Shown here piece by piece: positions 32,294 through 41,963 of a stretch of 64,000 bases of DNA. The notes under the pieces were generated by a model. That model saw only the letters and a program-made list of their open reading frames with translations. It searched no databases and was not told where the DNA came from. Position numbers and translations under genes: made by a program. Source of the DNA: Ga0077555 sp031406575 (GTDB lineage: Bacteria; Pseudomonadota; Alphaproteobacteria; Rhizobiales; Hyphomicrobiaceae); assembly GCA_031406575.1 (NCBI GenBank), contig JANOHP010000124.1, positions 1 to 64,000 on the forward strand, read 5' to 3'. Each line of letters begins with the position of its first letter. Position 1 is the first letter of the stretch.

Positions 32294-34081
32294 ATGACGG
32301 TCAATGAAATTCTGGGCCTCATCATGCTCTTCGGCATGGTGGCGGTCATTTTCTTCGGGTTCCCGATCTCGTTCACGCTGCTGTTTCTGGCGCTGGTGTT
32401 CGGTGGTGTCGGTCTGGGCTGGGAACAAACCTTCAATCTCGCCTACCTCCAGATTTGGGGGACGATGAAGGACGAGATCTTTCCGGCCGTGCCCCTCTTC
32501 ATCTTTATGGGGTACATGACGGAGCAAGCCGGGTTGATGGAGCGCCTCTTCGGGGCGTTGCGCAGCCTGCTCGCGCCCGTGCGCGGCTCGCTCTATATCG
32601 CGGTCATTCTGACGGCGACCATTTTTGCCATGGCGACCGGCATCGTCGGCGCCGCAGTGACGGTGCTCGGCATCATGGCCGGCCCCATGATGATCAAGTC
32701 GAACTACGATGCGCGGCTTTCGGCGGGCGCTATCGCGGCCGGCGGCACGTTGGGTGTTCTCATTCCGCCGAGCGTCATGCTCGTCGTGATGGGCCCGACC
32801 ATGGGCGTGCCCGTCAACCTGCTCTACGCCGCAGCCTTCGGGCCGGGCTTCCTGTTGGCTGGTCTTTACATCCTCTACACGTTGACCCGCAGCTTCATGC
32901 GACCCGAACTCGGGCCACCGATGACGGGCGTCGAGGTCAAGGAAGCTTACCTGGCCATGACGACGGAGAAGGTGCGCCCCGGCGTGCTGGTGGTCGGTGC
33001 GCTGGCATTGATCGTCATCGTCTATGTTTCGTTGATCCTCTTCTTCAGCAACTTGGGTTTCGCGACACCGACGTTTCAGCTGAGCTTTGGGCGACGCAAG
33101 CCCGATGTCGATATCATCGCTTTGGCATTGGCTTTTGCGTCGCTGATTCCATTCTTCACGAAGCCCTACTTCCGGGCGGTCGTGATCGGCATCGCGCCGC
33201 TCGCCACCCTGATTGGCGCCACGCTCGGCACCATCATAACGGGCGCGGCTACACCGACGGAGGCCGCCTCGTGCGGCGCCGCTGGCTCCGCACTACTGGC
33301 GTTGGTCTACGGTAAGCTCACGCTCGACGACAAATGGCGGTTACCGACCTACGCCGTCATGGTCGTGGGTGCAGTGGTCGGCTTCCTGTTCGGCAATCTG
33401 CTGGTTCCCGGAGCGACGGGCTTGGCGTTCGCCATACTCTGTCTCAGCGTGGCTCCAGGTTTCCTGGCCAGCGCACAGATGCGGAACGCCGCGTACGGCA
33501 CCATGGTCACATCTGGCATGGTGTTGTTCCTCGCCGTCGCCTCGAACGTGTTCGGTGCCATCTTTACCAAGCTCGGCACGGCCTCGATGATCACCAACAC
33601 GTTGGCGGCTTTGCCGATCACCGACTGGTGGAAGCTGGGTCTGATCATGGTGCTGGTCTTCATATTGGGCTGGCCGTTCGAATGGCCTGCAATCGTGTTG
33701 GTGTTCCTCCCGATCTTCCTACCGGTCGTGGAGAAGCTGAAACTGACGCCGTTCGGCGCTGACAAGCCGCTCAACAAGTTGGAACTGCTGACGTGGTTCG
33801 GGGCTCTGATCGCGGTCAATCTACAGACGGCCTTCCTCAGTCCACCCGTAGCCATGTCGGCTTACTATCTGAAAAACGTGGTGCCGCAGTGGTCACTCGC
33901 CGTGATCTACCGCGGTATGGCCGACTACATGGTGATTCAGTGCATCGTGCTCGCGGCGCTGCTGGCCTTCCCGGCCATAGCGCTCAGCTCGACGGTGTTC
34001 TTGTGGGTGGCGGGTCTCATGACCGCGATGTTCGCCATCATGGTCGGCTATACGCTCTTCTTCACTAAAAAAGAGGCGTGA
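32294..34081 (+). CDS. dctM: TRAP transporter large permease (DctM)
   Basis: A 595-aa large permease, about 160 residues longer than the other DctM here, as usual for the mannitol/chloroaromatic branch. Conserved parts are TATIFAMATGIVGAAVTVLGIMAGP, GGTLGVLIPPSVMLVVMGP, GAATPTEAASCGAAGSALLAL and LSPPVAMSAYYLKNV. The extra length lies in two added hydrophobic segments before GAATPTEA and mid-protein. It completes the operon, followed by a terminator hairpin. Confidence 0.95.
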   Translation: MTVNEILGLIMLFGMVAVIFFGFPISFTLLFLALVFGGVGLGWEQTFNLAYLQIWGTMKDEIFPAVPLFIFMGYMTEQAGLMERLFGALRSLLAPVRGSLYIAVILTATIFAMATGIVGAAVTVLGIMAGPMMIKSNYDARLSAGAIAAGGTLGVLIPPSVMLVVMGPTMGVPVNLLYAAAFGPGFLLAGLYILYTLTRSFMRPELGPPMTGVEVKEAYLAMTTEKVRPGVLVVGALALIVIVYVSLILFFSNLGFATPTFQLSFGRRKPDVDIIALALAFASLIPFFTKPYFRAVVIGIAPLATLIGATLGTIITGAATPTEAASCGAAGSALLALVYGKLTLDDKWRLPTYAVMVVGAVVGFLFGNLLVPGATGLAFAILCLSVAPGFLASAQMRNAAYGTMVTSGMVLFLAVASNVFGAIFTKLGTASMITNTLAALPITDWWKLGLIMVLVFILGWPFEWPAIVLVFLPIFLPVVEKLKLTPFGADKPLNKLELLTWFGALIAVNLQTAFLSPPVAMSAYYLKNVVPQWSLAVIYRGMADYMVIQCIVLAALLAFPAIALSSTVFLWVAGLMTAMFAIMVGYTLFFTKKEA

Positions 34082-34110
34082 CGGGTTTCGGTCTCGCTGC
34101 ACGCGTAGAT

Positions 34111-34146
34111 AGAAGGGCGGTGCTGGAAACGGTGCCGCCCTTCTTG
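34111..34146 (+). terminator. Terminator of second TRAP operon
   Basis: A 10-bp stem (34111-34120 with 34135-34144, 14-nt loop) whose descending arm runs into TTCTT, 30 nt past the dctM stop. Confidence 0.6.
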
Positions 34147-34205
34147 CGTGTGGACGACCCTTCGCGCAGTATCGCGCTTCCGGAACCGACTCTTCGATGG
34201 GTCTC

Positions 34206-34550
34206 ATGAGCACCATCCTCCTTCATCCCTATCTCGTGGGCAGCGGCGCTATCCTGCTCCTCTTGGGCGTGATGCTGTGGCGCTGGGCCTCACGACACAA
34301 CCTCAACGATCTCGTCGTCGACGCGGCTGTGCATGTGGCCTGGAACAGGGGCAAGCTGGCGTCCGCCGCCGATACCGAAATCGCCAAGCGCTTGCAGGAC
34401 ATCAAAGCCGAGACGTCCAATACCCAGCGTGCCAAATCAGTGGCGGGTCACGCGGCCAGACATTTTATCGCGCAAGTCGCCAACATTGCGGGGATGCTCG
34501 CCATGCTCGCGGGCGCGGCGCTTATTGGCTTGGCGTTCTACCTGGGTTGA
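34206..34550 (+). CDS. Small two-helix membrane protein, unknown function
   Basis: A 114-aa protein with a transmembrane segment near residues 9-27 and a second at about 90-113. A charged, probably cytoplasmic region lies between them (HNLNDLVVDAAVHVAWNRGK, then KRLQDIKAETSNTQRAKS). No family was recognised. An ATG three codons earlier (34197) is equally possible. The hydrophobic-charged-hydrophobic layout and codon use like the neighbours support it being real. Confidence 0.6.
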   Translation: MSTILLHPYLVGSGAILLLLGVMLWRWASRHNLNDLVVDAAVHVAWNRGKLASAADTEIAKRLQDIKAETSNTQRAKSVAGHAARHFIAQVANIAGMLAMLAGAALIGLAFYLG

Positions 34551-34687
34551 GCCCGCGCGATCTCCCAACCTTCATCGTCGAAGTGTGCCACTTGCCTGTA
34601 GCCCCCTGCCGCGTAGAGTGAGCGCTGGGTTCTGCATCGCAATCCCGCGCAGCGGGAGGTGATGCGGCGGAGGACAACGGGGCGCTG

Positions 34688-36667
34688 ATGACCGACGCAT
34701 TCCCGCATCTCTTCGCGCCGATCCAGATCGGGCGGCATGAGGCGAAGAACCGCATCATGCGCGTGGCCACCACGGCCAACCTCGCCGACCGCAATCGCGT
34801 CGGGCCACGCCTGCTGGAGTTCTACCGGACGCTGGCCAAGGGCGGCGTCGGCACGATCGTCACCGAGGCTTTGCGCGCCCAAGCCAACGATCCCTTCGGG
34901 CCGGGCGCGCTCGTCGTCTTCGACCGTGCGGGTATCGACGGATTGCGACGGCTCTCCGACGTCTGCCACGCGGAAGGCGCGCTCCTCATCGGCCAGCTCA
35001 ACATGGGTGGCCGCCAGCATCTGGCGTCGCGCGTCGTGCCGTTCATGATCGCGCCCTCGGCGATAGCCTGTCCGCGCTCGGGGGGCGTGCCGCATGCGCT
35101 GTCGACGCGCGAGGTGCGCGAGGTGATCGAGACCTACATCTCTTGCGCCGTGCACTGCATCGAGGGCGGCATGGATGGCGTCGAGATCCACGGCGCGCAA
35201 GGCCATCTCATTCAGCAATTCGTGTCGCCGTTTTCCAATCACCGCACCGATGACTACGGCGGCAGCCCGGAAAACCGCCTGCGGTTTCCGCGCGAGATCC
35301 TGGAGGGTGTGCGCCTACGCGTGGGGACGCGTCCCATCGTAGGCTATCGGATGGGCGTGGAGGAATTCACGGATGGCGGGCTCGGCATCGAGGAGACGGT
35401 GGAGATCGCGCGGCTGCTCTGCGCGGAGGGCCTCGTCGATTATCTGTCGCTGGCGCAGGGCACCTTCAATTCGATCGAGACGCATCTGCCCGATCGGCAT
35501 TGGCCGATCCTGGCGTTTCGCGCGCTGCATGCCCGCTTCAAGGCCGTCGCCAATGGCGTGCCGGTGATCGCCTCGACCCGCATTCAGGGTCCCGAGCAAG
35601 CCGAGGCCGTGCTGGCGGCGGGCGAGGCCGACATGATCGGCATGTGCCGCGCTCTGCTCGTCGATCCCGAGTGGCCGGTGAAGGCGCGCAGCGGCCGCGC
35701 CGACGACATTCGTCGCTGCATCGCGTGCAATCAATGTTGGGGTTGGATTTCGGCGGGAGAGCCGATCGCATGCGCGACCAATCCGATGACGGGCCGCGAA
35801 TACCTGTGGCCGAAGCTCGAGCGCGACCGGGCCGAGTTCTCGCGCCGCGTGACGGTCGTGGGTGGCGGGCCGGCAGGTCTCGAGGCTGCCCGTGTGGCTG
35901 CCGTGCGCGGGCACCACGTGACGCTGCTCGAGAAGTCGTCGCAGCTCGGCGGTCGCATCAAAACCGTGCACGAGGTGCGCCATCACGAAGAGATGCGCCA
36001 TCTCACCGATTTTCTCGTGCCGCAGGTCGCCAAAGCCGGCGTCGATATCCGCCTCGATACGGCGGCGACGACGGATTCCCTGCTGGCCGACGCGCCCGAC
36101 CACGTGATCATCGCGACGGGTGCAATCGCCTATGCGCCCGAATTGCCGGGGGACGGGTCGGTGCCTGTGATGACGGCGGATGGTCCGGTGCCCTTGGACG
36201 ACAGACCTGGCCGCCACGTCGTCATCGTCGACGAGGATGGCTACTACTGGACCAGCGCGGTGACCGAAAGCGTCATCGCCCAAGGCCGCATCCCCGTGAT
36301 AGCAACGCGCGTGTTCGAGGTGTGTCGCGAGATCCCGATGGTCTCGCGCATCGCGTTCCTGCGCGAACTCGACAAGGCCGGTGGCACGGCGAAACCCAAC
36401 AGCTATGTGGCGCGCGCCTCCAATGGCAGTGTCGTCTTCCGCAACTATCTCACCGAGCGCGAAGAGGTGCTGGAGGACGTGGCGGCCGTCGTCTGGGTCG
36501 GCCCGACGACACCGTCGACCGACCTTGCCGAGGAGCTGCGGGCGGCCGGCTTCGCACAGAACCAAATTCACGTGGTGGGCGATGCGTTCGCGCCGCGCCG
36601 CTTGGCCAACGCGCTCGTCGAAGCGCACACGGTTGCGCGCGGCATCGGCAGTCGATCACGCCTGTGA
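34688..36667 (+). CDS. FadH-like NADH:flavin oxidoreductase / 2,4-dienoyl-CoA reductase family
   Basis: A 659-aa three-part flavoenzyme. The N-terminal old-yellow-enzyme TIM barrel (about 1-350) has HLFAPIQIGRHEAKNRI, GVEIHGAQGHLIQQFVSP and SNHRTDDYGGSPENR. The 4Fe-4S ligands are in CIACNQCWGWISAGEPIAC. The C-terminal FAD/NAD(P) Rossmann part has VVGGGPAGLEAARVAAVRG. Relatives reduce dienoyl-CoA, trimethylamine or enones; the substrate here is unknown. A GlcG-like gene follows 39 nt downstream, probably in the same transcript. Confidence 0.93.
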   Translation: MTDAFPHLFAPIQIGRHEAKNRIMRVATTANLADRNRVGPRLLEFYRTLAKGGVGTIVTEALRAQANDPFGPGALVVFDRAGIDGLRRLSDVCHAEGALLIGQLNMGGRQHLASRVVPFMIAPSAIACPRSGGVPHALSTREVREVIETYISCAVHCIEGGMDGVEIHGAQGHLIQQFVSPFSNHRTDDYGGSPENRLRFPREILEGVRLRVGTRPIVGYRMGVEEFTDGGLGIEETVEIARLLCAEGLVDYLSLAQGTFNSIETHLPDRHWPILAFRALHARFKAVANGVPVIASTRIQGPEQAEAVLAAGEADMIGMCRALLVDPEWPVKARSGRADDIRRCIACNQCWGWISAGEPIACATNPMTGREYLWPKLERDRAEFSRRVTVVGGGPAGLEAARVAAVRGHHVTLLEKSSQLGGRIKTVHEVRHHEEMRHLTDFLVPQVAKAGVDIRLDTAATTDSLLADAPDHVIIATGAIAYAPELPGDGSVPVMTADGPVPLDDRPGRHVVIVDEDGYYWTSAVTESVIAQGRIPVIATRVFEVCREIPMVSRIAFLRELDKAGGTAKPNSYVARASNGSVVFRNYLTEREEVLEDVAAVVWVGPTTPSTDLAEELRAAGFAQNQIHVVGDAFAPRRLANALVEAHTVARGIGSRSRL

Positions 36668-36706
36668 ACCTGAAATTGAGCAACGAGATACGGAGGACAG
36701 CGAAAT

Positions 36707-37135
36707 ATGGCGAGTTTCGAGAAGCGCAGCATCAATGCGGAAACAGCGCTGATTGCGTTGCAGGCGGCAATCGCAAAATCACGTCAGATGGGGCACGCCA
36801 TGTCCATCTCAATCGTCGACGAGAGCGGCATCGTCAAGGCGGCCGTGCGCATGGACGGCGCGTCGGAGTTGACGCAACGCATCGCCGAGGACAAGGCCTA
36901 CACGTCCGCGACGCTGGGCCGGCCGACGCATGCGCTGTGGGATTTTGTGAAGGGCGACCCACCGCTTCTGCACGGCTTGACCGGATACCCTCGCGTCGTC
37001 GTCTTCGGCGGCGGCTATCCGATCATCGAGGCCGGCAAAGTCGTCGGCGCCATCGGCGTTTCCGGCGCCCACTATTCCGATGACATGGAGGTCGCTCGCG
37101 CCGGGCTCGCGGCCATCGGCGCGCCGGTGGGGTAA
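36707..37135 (+). CDS. GlcG/HbpS-like (PduO C-terminal family) protein
   Basis: A 142-aa alpha/beta protein. MGHAMSISIVDESGIVKAAVRMDGA, AYTSATLGRPTHAL, GYPRVVVFGGGYPIIEAGKVVGAIGVSGAHYSDD match the GlcG/HbpS/PduO-C fold, known to bind heme or corrinoid in some members. It often accompanies oxidoreductases, as here. Ligand not predictable. Confidence 0.87.
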   Translation: MASFEKRSINAETALIALQAAIAKSRQMGHAMSISIVDESGIVKAAVRMDGASELTQRIAEDKAYTSATLGRPTHALWDFVKGDPPLLHGLTGYPRVVVFGGGYPIIEAGKVVGAIGVSGAHYSDDMEVARAGLAAIGAPVG

Positions 37136-37258
37136 GCGACTTGCTTCATGGAGCTGTGCGAGTATCCGAATGGCTGCTCCACGAGCGCCACCGCCGGCAA
37201 GCAGAAAGGGGATGGGGCCAGAGCGAGCGGCTCACCAGGGCTGTGATGCTGTCCGCCG

Positions 37259-37465
37259 TTACGCGATGATGTCGGGCGTCAGCTTGTCTTCGACGGCGCT
37301 GATCTGGTCCTTGAGCAAGAGCTTGCGCTTCTTCAGTCGTTTGATCTGCAACTGGTTGAGTTCCGCAGTCGTTTCGAGCGCACTGATTTCCGCGTCGAGC
37401 ATGCGATGCTCATCACGGAGCTTCAACAGGTTCTCTTTGAGGTCGCGGTCGGTGGGTCGGTTCAT
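37259..37465 (-). CDS. DUF465 (YdcH-like) small coiled-coil protein
   Basis: A 68-aa protein with helical heptads: DLKENLLKLRDEHRMLDAEI, then ALETTAELNQLQIKRLKKRKLLLKDQI, the latter the DUF465 signature LK-K-x-LxLKD. Function unknown; alphaproteobacterial genomes hold several copies. The open frame extends upstream, but the family starts at MNRPTDRDLKENL. Confidence 0.88.
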   Translation of the reverse strand: MNRPTDRDLKENLLKLRDEHRMLDAEISALETTAELNQLQIKRLKKRKLLLKDQISAVEDKLTPDIIA

Positions 37466-37601
37466 TGCAGATTGAGGGCCGATCGTGGGTCGGTAGCGCG
37501 ACGCAGGCACGGTCGGACTATCGCGCCGATGCGGCAAAAGTGCAACCTGTTGTTCGGGCGACAGGATGAGCAACGACGCCACGGTGCTTCGCCCTCGCTC
37601 C

Positions 37602-39872
37602 TCAGGGAATTCCGAGCGTGGGGCCGGCTGACAGCGGAGTGCGCGCCTGGGCCGTATTGGCATTGCCGAATTCAACCGATGGCAGATCGATGCGCGGGCC
37701 GCCGAGTTGGCCCATCAGGAAGCTGACGACGTCGGCTTGATAGTCGATCCATTTGGCATAGGCATTGCCCGCGCCGTGGCCGGCCCCTTTGCGCGTGCGC
37801 AACCAAACTCGGGAGCCCGGGTTCGCGTGGCGTAAGGTGGCTGCCATTTTCCACGCGTGCGCGGGCACGACGCGCTGGTCGTTGTCACCGGTCATCAGAA
37901 GGAGGGGAGGGTAGGGCGTGCCAGCTTTCACATTGTGCAGTGGAGAGTGTGCCCGCAACGTCGCGAAATCTTCCGGCGTGTCGGGATCGCCGTATTCCTG
38001 AATCCAAGCGACGCCGAAAGTGAATTTGGGAAAGCGCAGCATGTCGGCAACGGGCACAGCGGCGACAGCTGCGCCGAACAGGTCGGGTCTTTGTACGATG
38101 GAGGAGAGAACGAGACGGCCACCGCTGCTCGCGCCATAGATGCCGAGACGATCGCGGCGTGTGGGTCCGTTGGAGACGAGCCACTGGGCGGCGGCGGCGA
38201 AGTCGTCCATCGTGTTCTGCTTCTTCGCGCGCCGACCGTCGTTGTGCCAATCGCTGCCGTATTCGCCGCCACCGCGAATGTTGGCCACGGCAAAGAGGCC
38301 GCCCATACGCGCCCACGCCATCGCCATGTGCGAATAGGCCGGCAATTGGGGGATGCCATAGCTGCCGTAGCCGACGAGTAGGGAGCGCGTGGCCCCGTCG
38401 GCTATCATGTCCGCGCGGTGCATCAGTGTGATCGGGATGCGCGTGCCGTCCCGGCTCAGCGCCTCGACGCGGCGCACGACGAGTTCGCCGACTGAGGATG
38501 TGGTCGCCAACTGCACGGTCTGGCGTTGGCCAGTCAACACGTTCAACGTGTCGCGACGGCGCGGCCGGAGGCGATCCTCGATATCGAGCGTCGCCTCCAT
38601 GTCCGTCGTCTCGCCGATCTCGAACCCGATGCGGACACCGTCGTCCATCACCACCGGCGTGCGGGACCCACCGTCGAGGTCGACGATCTCGATCTGATGG
38701 CCGAGGTTTTCGATGCGGCGAACCACGAGCCGATGCCCGACAGCGGTTGCGGCATCGATCACGCCGCGTCCCTGGGGAACAATGGGGATCCACGCATCGG
38801 GGCGCGCATTGGTCTGAGAAACCTTGACGACGCGACCTCGTGGCGCCTCGTGCGTGGTGATGGCATAATGCGTGCCGTCCACCGTGTGGATCACGCGGAA
38901 AGTGCCCAAACCCATCGGCACGATCATTTTCAGGCGCGCGGGGTCGCCGATGGGACCCACCCAGAAACCGTTGCGCGTGTCGGTGCCGATGCGCGCGGTG
39001 ACATGCAACCGGTCGGACGTGCGAGCCGACGACAGTGTCAGCAGCACATTGCGAAGCTCGGGCAGTCGCCACACCATGGTGTCGGCGGATGGTGCAGACA
39101 GCAGCCGGTGATGAAAAACCATCTGGCTGCTGCGATCCCACTCGGGGGGATCGTCCGCGCGCGCAGGGCGCGAATAGAGAAAACTGCGCCCATCGGGCAG
39201 CCAAGCCACTGTGGTGAAGCGGCAGCCGTCGATGAGATCGGGAAGGTCTATCCCCGTGCGCGTATCGCGAATGCGCAGGAGCTGCGCGTCGCCTCCGTTC
39301 TCGCACGTCAGATACGCGACCTTCGTGCCGCTGCGGTCGGGGAAATAGCCCGACAAGCTGATGCTGCCGTCGGGCGCCATGACGTTGGGATCGAGGACGG
39401 GCGTGCCGGGTTCATTTGCGGACGAGCGGACTTCGAGCCAGCTCTGCTGCTTTTGGCCGTCGAACGCCATCGCGAAGGTGCGCCCGCCCACGCGCCGGAT
39501 GTTGGACGTGCGTGCATAGCGGCCCGACTCCTCGATGAAGCGGGTGACGGCTGCGTGTGCGGGATCGGCCTCCAAAAGATCACGGGCGCGGCGATCTTCG
39601 AACGCAACCCAAGCCTGCACGTCGGCGCGGCTGGCATCTTCGAGCGGGCGGAAGGGGTCGGCGATGCGTACGCCGTGAATGTAGTCGACCGTCTGATCGC
39701 TGGGTGGAAGCGGCAGTAGGGAAAGGTCGGTGAACCTCGCGTCCTGCGTATTACGCGACAGCGAAGTGGGGGTGAGCACGACGGCGCCGAACACGGCCAA
39801 CGCACTGCGGCGGCTGAGAGCGGCCGCCTTCGAGCGCTGACGTTCGGGCGCGGCTCCAAGCCTCCCCTTCAT
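37602..39872 (-). CDS. Prolyl oligopeptidase family serine peptidase (S9A)
   Basis: A 756-aa secreted or periplasmic peptidase. The N-terminus has a Tat-like signal (RRSALAVFGAVVLTP). The seven-bladed propeller follows (about 60-480), then the alpha/beta-hydrolase domain. The catalytic triad is complete: Ser in GIYGASSGGR (about 582), Asp in TGDNDQRVVP (about 662) and His in KGAGHGAG (about 699). IRGGGEYGSDWHNDG and QNTMDDFAAAAQWLV are S9A hallmarks. It cleaves small proline-containing peptides. No clear operon partners. Confidence 0.93.
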   Translation of the reverse strand: MKGRLGAAPERQRSKAAALSRRSALAVFGAVVLTPTSLSRNTQDARFTDLSLLPLPPSDQTVDYIHGVRIADPFRPLEDASRADVQAWVAFEDRRARDLLEADPAHAAVTRFIEESGRYARTSNIRRVGGRTFAMAFDGQKQQSWLEVRSSANEPGTPVLDPNVMAPDGSISLSGYFPDRSGTKVAYLTCENGGDAQLLRIRDTRTGIDLPDLIDGCRFTTVAWLPDGRSFLYSRPARADDPPEWDRSSQMVFHHRLLSAPSADTMVWRLPELRNVLLTLSSARTSDRLHVTARIGTDTRNGFWVGPIGDPARLKMIVPMGLGTFRVIHTVDGTHYAITTHEAPRGRVVKVSQTNARPDAWIPIVPQGRGVIDAATAVGHRLVVRRIENLGHQIEIVDLDGGSRTPVVMDDGVRIGFEIGETTDMEATLDIEDRLRPRRRDTLNVLTGQRQTVQLATTSSVGELVVRRVEALSRDGTRIPITLMHRADMIADGATRSLLVGYGSYGIPQLPAYSHMAMAWARMGGLFAVANIRGGGEYGSDWHNDGRRAKKQNTMDDFAAAAQWLVSNGPTRRDRLGIYGASSGGRLVLSSIVQRPDLFGAAVAAVPVADMLRFPKFTFGVAWIQEYGDPDTPEDFATLRAHSPLHNVKAGTPYPPLLLMTGDNDQRVVPAHAWKMAATLRHANPGSRVWLRTRKGAGHGAGNAYAKWIDYQADVVSFLMGQLGGPRIDLPSVEFGNANTAQARTPLSAGPTLGIP

Positions 39873-40128
39873 CGCCTATCCCCCTGAACCATTCCCACCC
39901 GGGGTACTCCAACCCCTCGGCTGCTGGCCGCCGACCCATCACAGTATGATCTGCAAATATGGCAAGGCAATCACAGTCTGCGCGCACGGTGTCGCGTTCG
40001 CAGATCAGCGATGATTTTGGGATCCAACAAGGCTCGACGCCGCCACAATGACGGTTAAGCTGGGCGCGTCGACGAGACGTCCGGCCTTCGGCCGGCGCTC
40101 GAATAAGCGAAAAACGGAGGAAATTGCC

Positions 40129-41124
40129 ATGTCGGAATTTCAACTGTCACGCCGTCACGCCCTGGCCGGTGGTGTGGCTGCCCTGGGGGCCAGCACCGTG
40201 GGTTTACCGCCCACCAGTGTGCAAGCCAAAGCGCCTCTCCTCACCACGCAGGCGCCGTATTTCTATCGGTTTCCGCTGGGCAAAATGCAGGTGACGATGG
40301 TGTCGGACGGGCCACTGCCGTTGGGAGAACCCTCCGGTGCCTTCCTCGGAGCCTCGAAAGAGGAGATCTCCAAGCTGCTGACAGACAACTTTCTGTCCCC
40401 CACCAACGCCGTGCTGGAGCAAAATTCTCCGATCGTGAACACCGGATCGCATCTGGTGCTGTTCGACACGGGCATGGGCACGCGGAAAATGTTCGGACCG
40501 ACAACGGGGCGTCTCCTCAAGAGTATGGGGGAAGCGGGCATCAAGCCCGACGAAATCGACGCCGTCGCCATCACGCACGCGCATATCGATCACATCGGCG
40601 GATTGGTGGATGACGCCAACGCGCGGCTCTTTCCCAATGCCAAAATCTATATCAACCAAGCCGACTACGATTTCTGGACCGACGAAAGCGACCCGAAGAA
40701 AAACAAGGACTTCGTCGCCCACGCGCGCAAAAACCTGCTGCCCTACAAGGATCAGATCGTCTTCATCAAGGATGGCCAGGAAATCGTGCCCGGCGTCACG
40801 GCCATCTCCGCGCCGGGGCACACGGTCGGGCATATGGTGTTCATGTTGAATTCCGAGGGCAAGCAGGCCTGCTTCGTCGGCGACCTGACGCATCACCAGA
40901 TCCTGCTCGTGGAACGGCCGCGCCTCGAGTTCGCATACGATACGGACCCCAAGCAGTCCGCTCAGACGCGCGTGAAGATGCTGGACATGTTCGCCGCCAA
41001 CAAGATCCCCATCATGGCCTACCACTTCCCCTGGCCGGGCATGGGCCACATCTCCAAGGCGGGTGACGGTTTCCGCTATCACGCCACGCCAATGGAAATC
41101 GTGTCGATCCCTGCGAAGGGGTGA
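40129..41124 (+). CDS. MBL-fold metallo-hydrolase with Tat signal
   Basis: A 331-aa exported metallo-beta-lactamase-fold protein. The Tat signal SRRHALAGGVAALGA is near the N-terminus. Zinc ligands occur in THAHIDHIGG (about 148-153), APGHTVGHM, GDLTHH and YHFPWPGMGH. It resembles the periplasmic quorum-quenching/phosphotriesterase-like MBL group, but the substrate is open. Start supported by CGGAGGA; upstream codons 40048-40128 are rejected. A 6-bp CCGGCC hairpin sits just before that site. Confidence 0.9.
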   Translation: MSEFQLSRRHALAGGVAALGASTVGLPPTSVQAKAPLLTTQAPYFYRFPLGKMQVTMVSDGPLPLGEPSGAFLGASKEEISKLLTDNFLSPTNAVLEQNSPIVNTGSHLVLFDTGMGTRKMFGPTTGRLLKSMGEAGIKPDEIDAVAITHAHIDHIGGLVDDANARLFPNAKIYINQADYDFWTDESDPKKNKDFVAHARKNLLPYKDQIVFIKDGQEIVPGVTAISAPGHTVGHMVFMLNSEGKQACFVGDLTHHQILLVERPRLEFAYDTDPKQSAQTRVKMLDMFAANKIPIMAYHFPWPGMGHISKAGDGFRYHATPMEIVSIPAKG

Positions 41125-41172
41125 CACGGGTCGGGTGTGCAGTGGCACTACACCGGCGGGCCTCGCCAATTA

Positions 41173-41202
41173 CAGCGGCGGATCCTTCGCGATCCGCCGC
41201 TG
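41173..41202. terminator. Perfect hairpin between convergent genes
   Basis: A 12-bp perfect stem (41173-41184 with 41191-41202, 6-nt loop) lies midway between the MBL and rlmE stops. There is only a weak T-rich tail, on the minus-strand side. Probably a shared, bidirectional transcription end. Confidence 0.6.
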
Positions 41203-41231
41203 CGTAGCAAAACAACCCCGTGTCGGCTGGA

Positions 41232-41948
41232 CTACTTGCCCCCGCGAAAGCCTGTCGCCAGCACATAAAGCTCCGCTGAATCCGGCCGGCTGGCGGGGGG
41301 TTTGACATGGCGCACAGTGGCGAAATTCTTCTTCATGCCGATCAGCAGCTCGCGCTCCGAGCCGCCTTGGAACACCTTGCATAGGAAGACGCCGCCCGGC
41401 GACAGCACGTCGATGGCGAACTCCAGGGCCGCTTCGGCCAGTCCCATGATGCGCAAATGATCGGTGGACGTATGTCCCGACGTCGGCGCCGCCATGTCGG
41501 AGAAGACGACGTCGGCGCGGCCTCCCCGCATCACGGATTTCAGGAGCTGTGGAGCTTCGGGCTCCATGAAGTCGAGCAGGAGGATTTCGACGCCGGGGAT
41601 GGGCTCGAACTCGAGGTAGTCGATCGCCACCACTTGGCCGCGGCCCTCGACGGATTTCACCCGCTGGCTCGCCACTTGCGACCAGCCGCCGGGCGCCGCC
41701 CCCAGATCGACGATCACTTGGCCCGGCTTCAAGAAGTGGTGCTTGTCGTCGATTTCGCTCAGCTTGAAGGCCGCGCGTGAGCGCCAGCCGTCGCGCTTGG
41801 CGGCCGCAACGTAGGGGTCGTTCAACTGACGTTCGAGCCAACGCTGCGACGACACCGTGCGCCCACTCTTCATCTTCACGCGCGATTTCATCTGGCGCGC
41901 GCCGCCGAATTTGGTCTTGGAGCCGCCGCTGGGCTTCTTGGGGATCAT
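41232..41948 (-). CDS. rlmE: 23S rRNA (uridine-2'-O-)-methyltransferase RlmE
   Basis: Methylates U2552 of 23S rRNA late in 50S assembly. The 238-aa protein has the SAM-binding VIVDLGAAPGGWSQV and the K-D-K-E catalytic set: RAAFKL, FSDMAAP, FLCKVFQG and AELYV. The basic N-terminal extension (about 35 residues, KTKFGGARQMKSRVKMKSGR) is typical for alphaproteobacteria. It follows gppA closely (15 nt), a conserved pairing in this order. Confidence 0.95.
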   Translation of the reverse strand: MIPKKPSGGSKTKFGGARQMKSRVKMKSGRTVSSQRWLERQLNDPYVAAAKRDGWRSRAAFKLSEIDDKHHFLKPGQVIVDLGAAPGGWSQVASQRVKSVEGRGQVVAIDYLEFEPIPGVEILLLDFMEPEAPQLLKSVMRGGRADVVFSDMAAPTSGHTSTDHLRIMGLAEAALEFAIDVLSPGGVFLCKVFQGGSERELLIGMKKNFATVRHVKPPASRPDSAELYVLATGFRGGK

Positions 41949-41963
41949 TGCTTCGCCATCGCC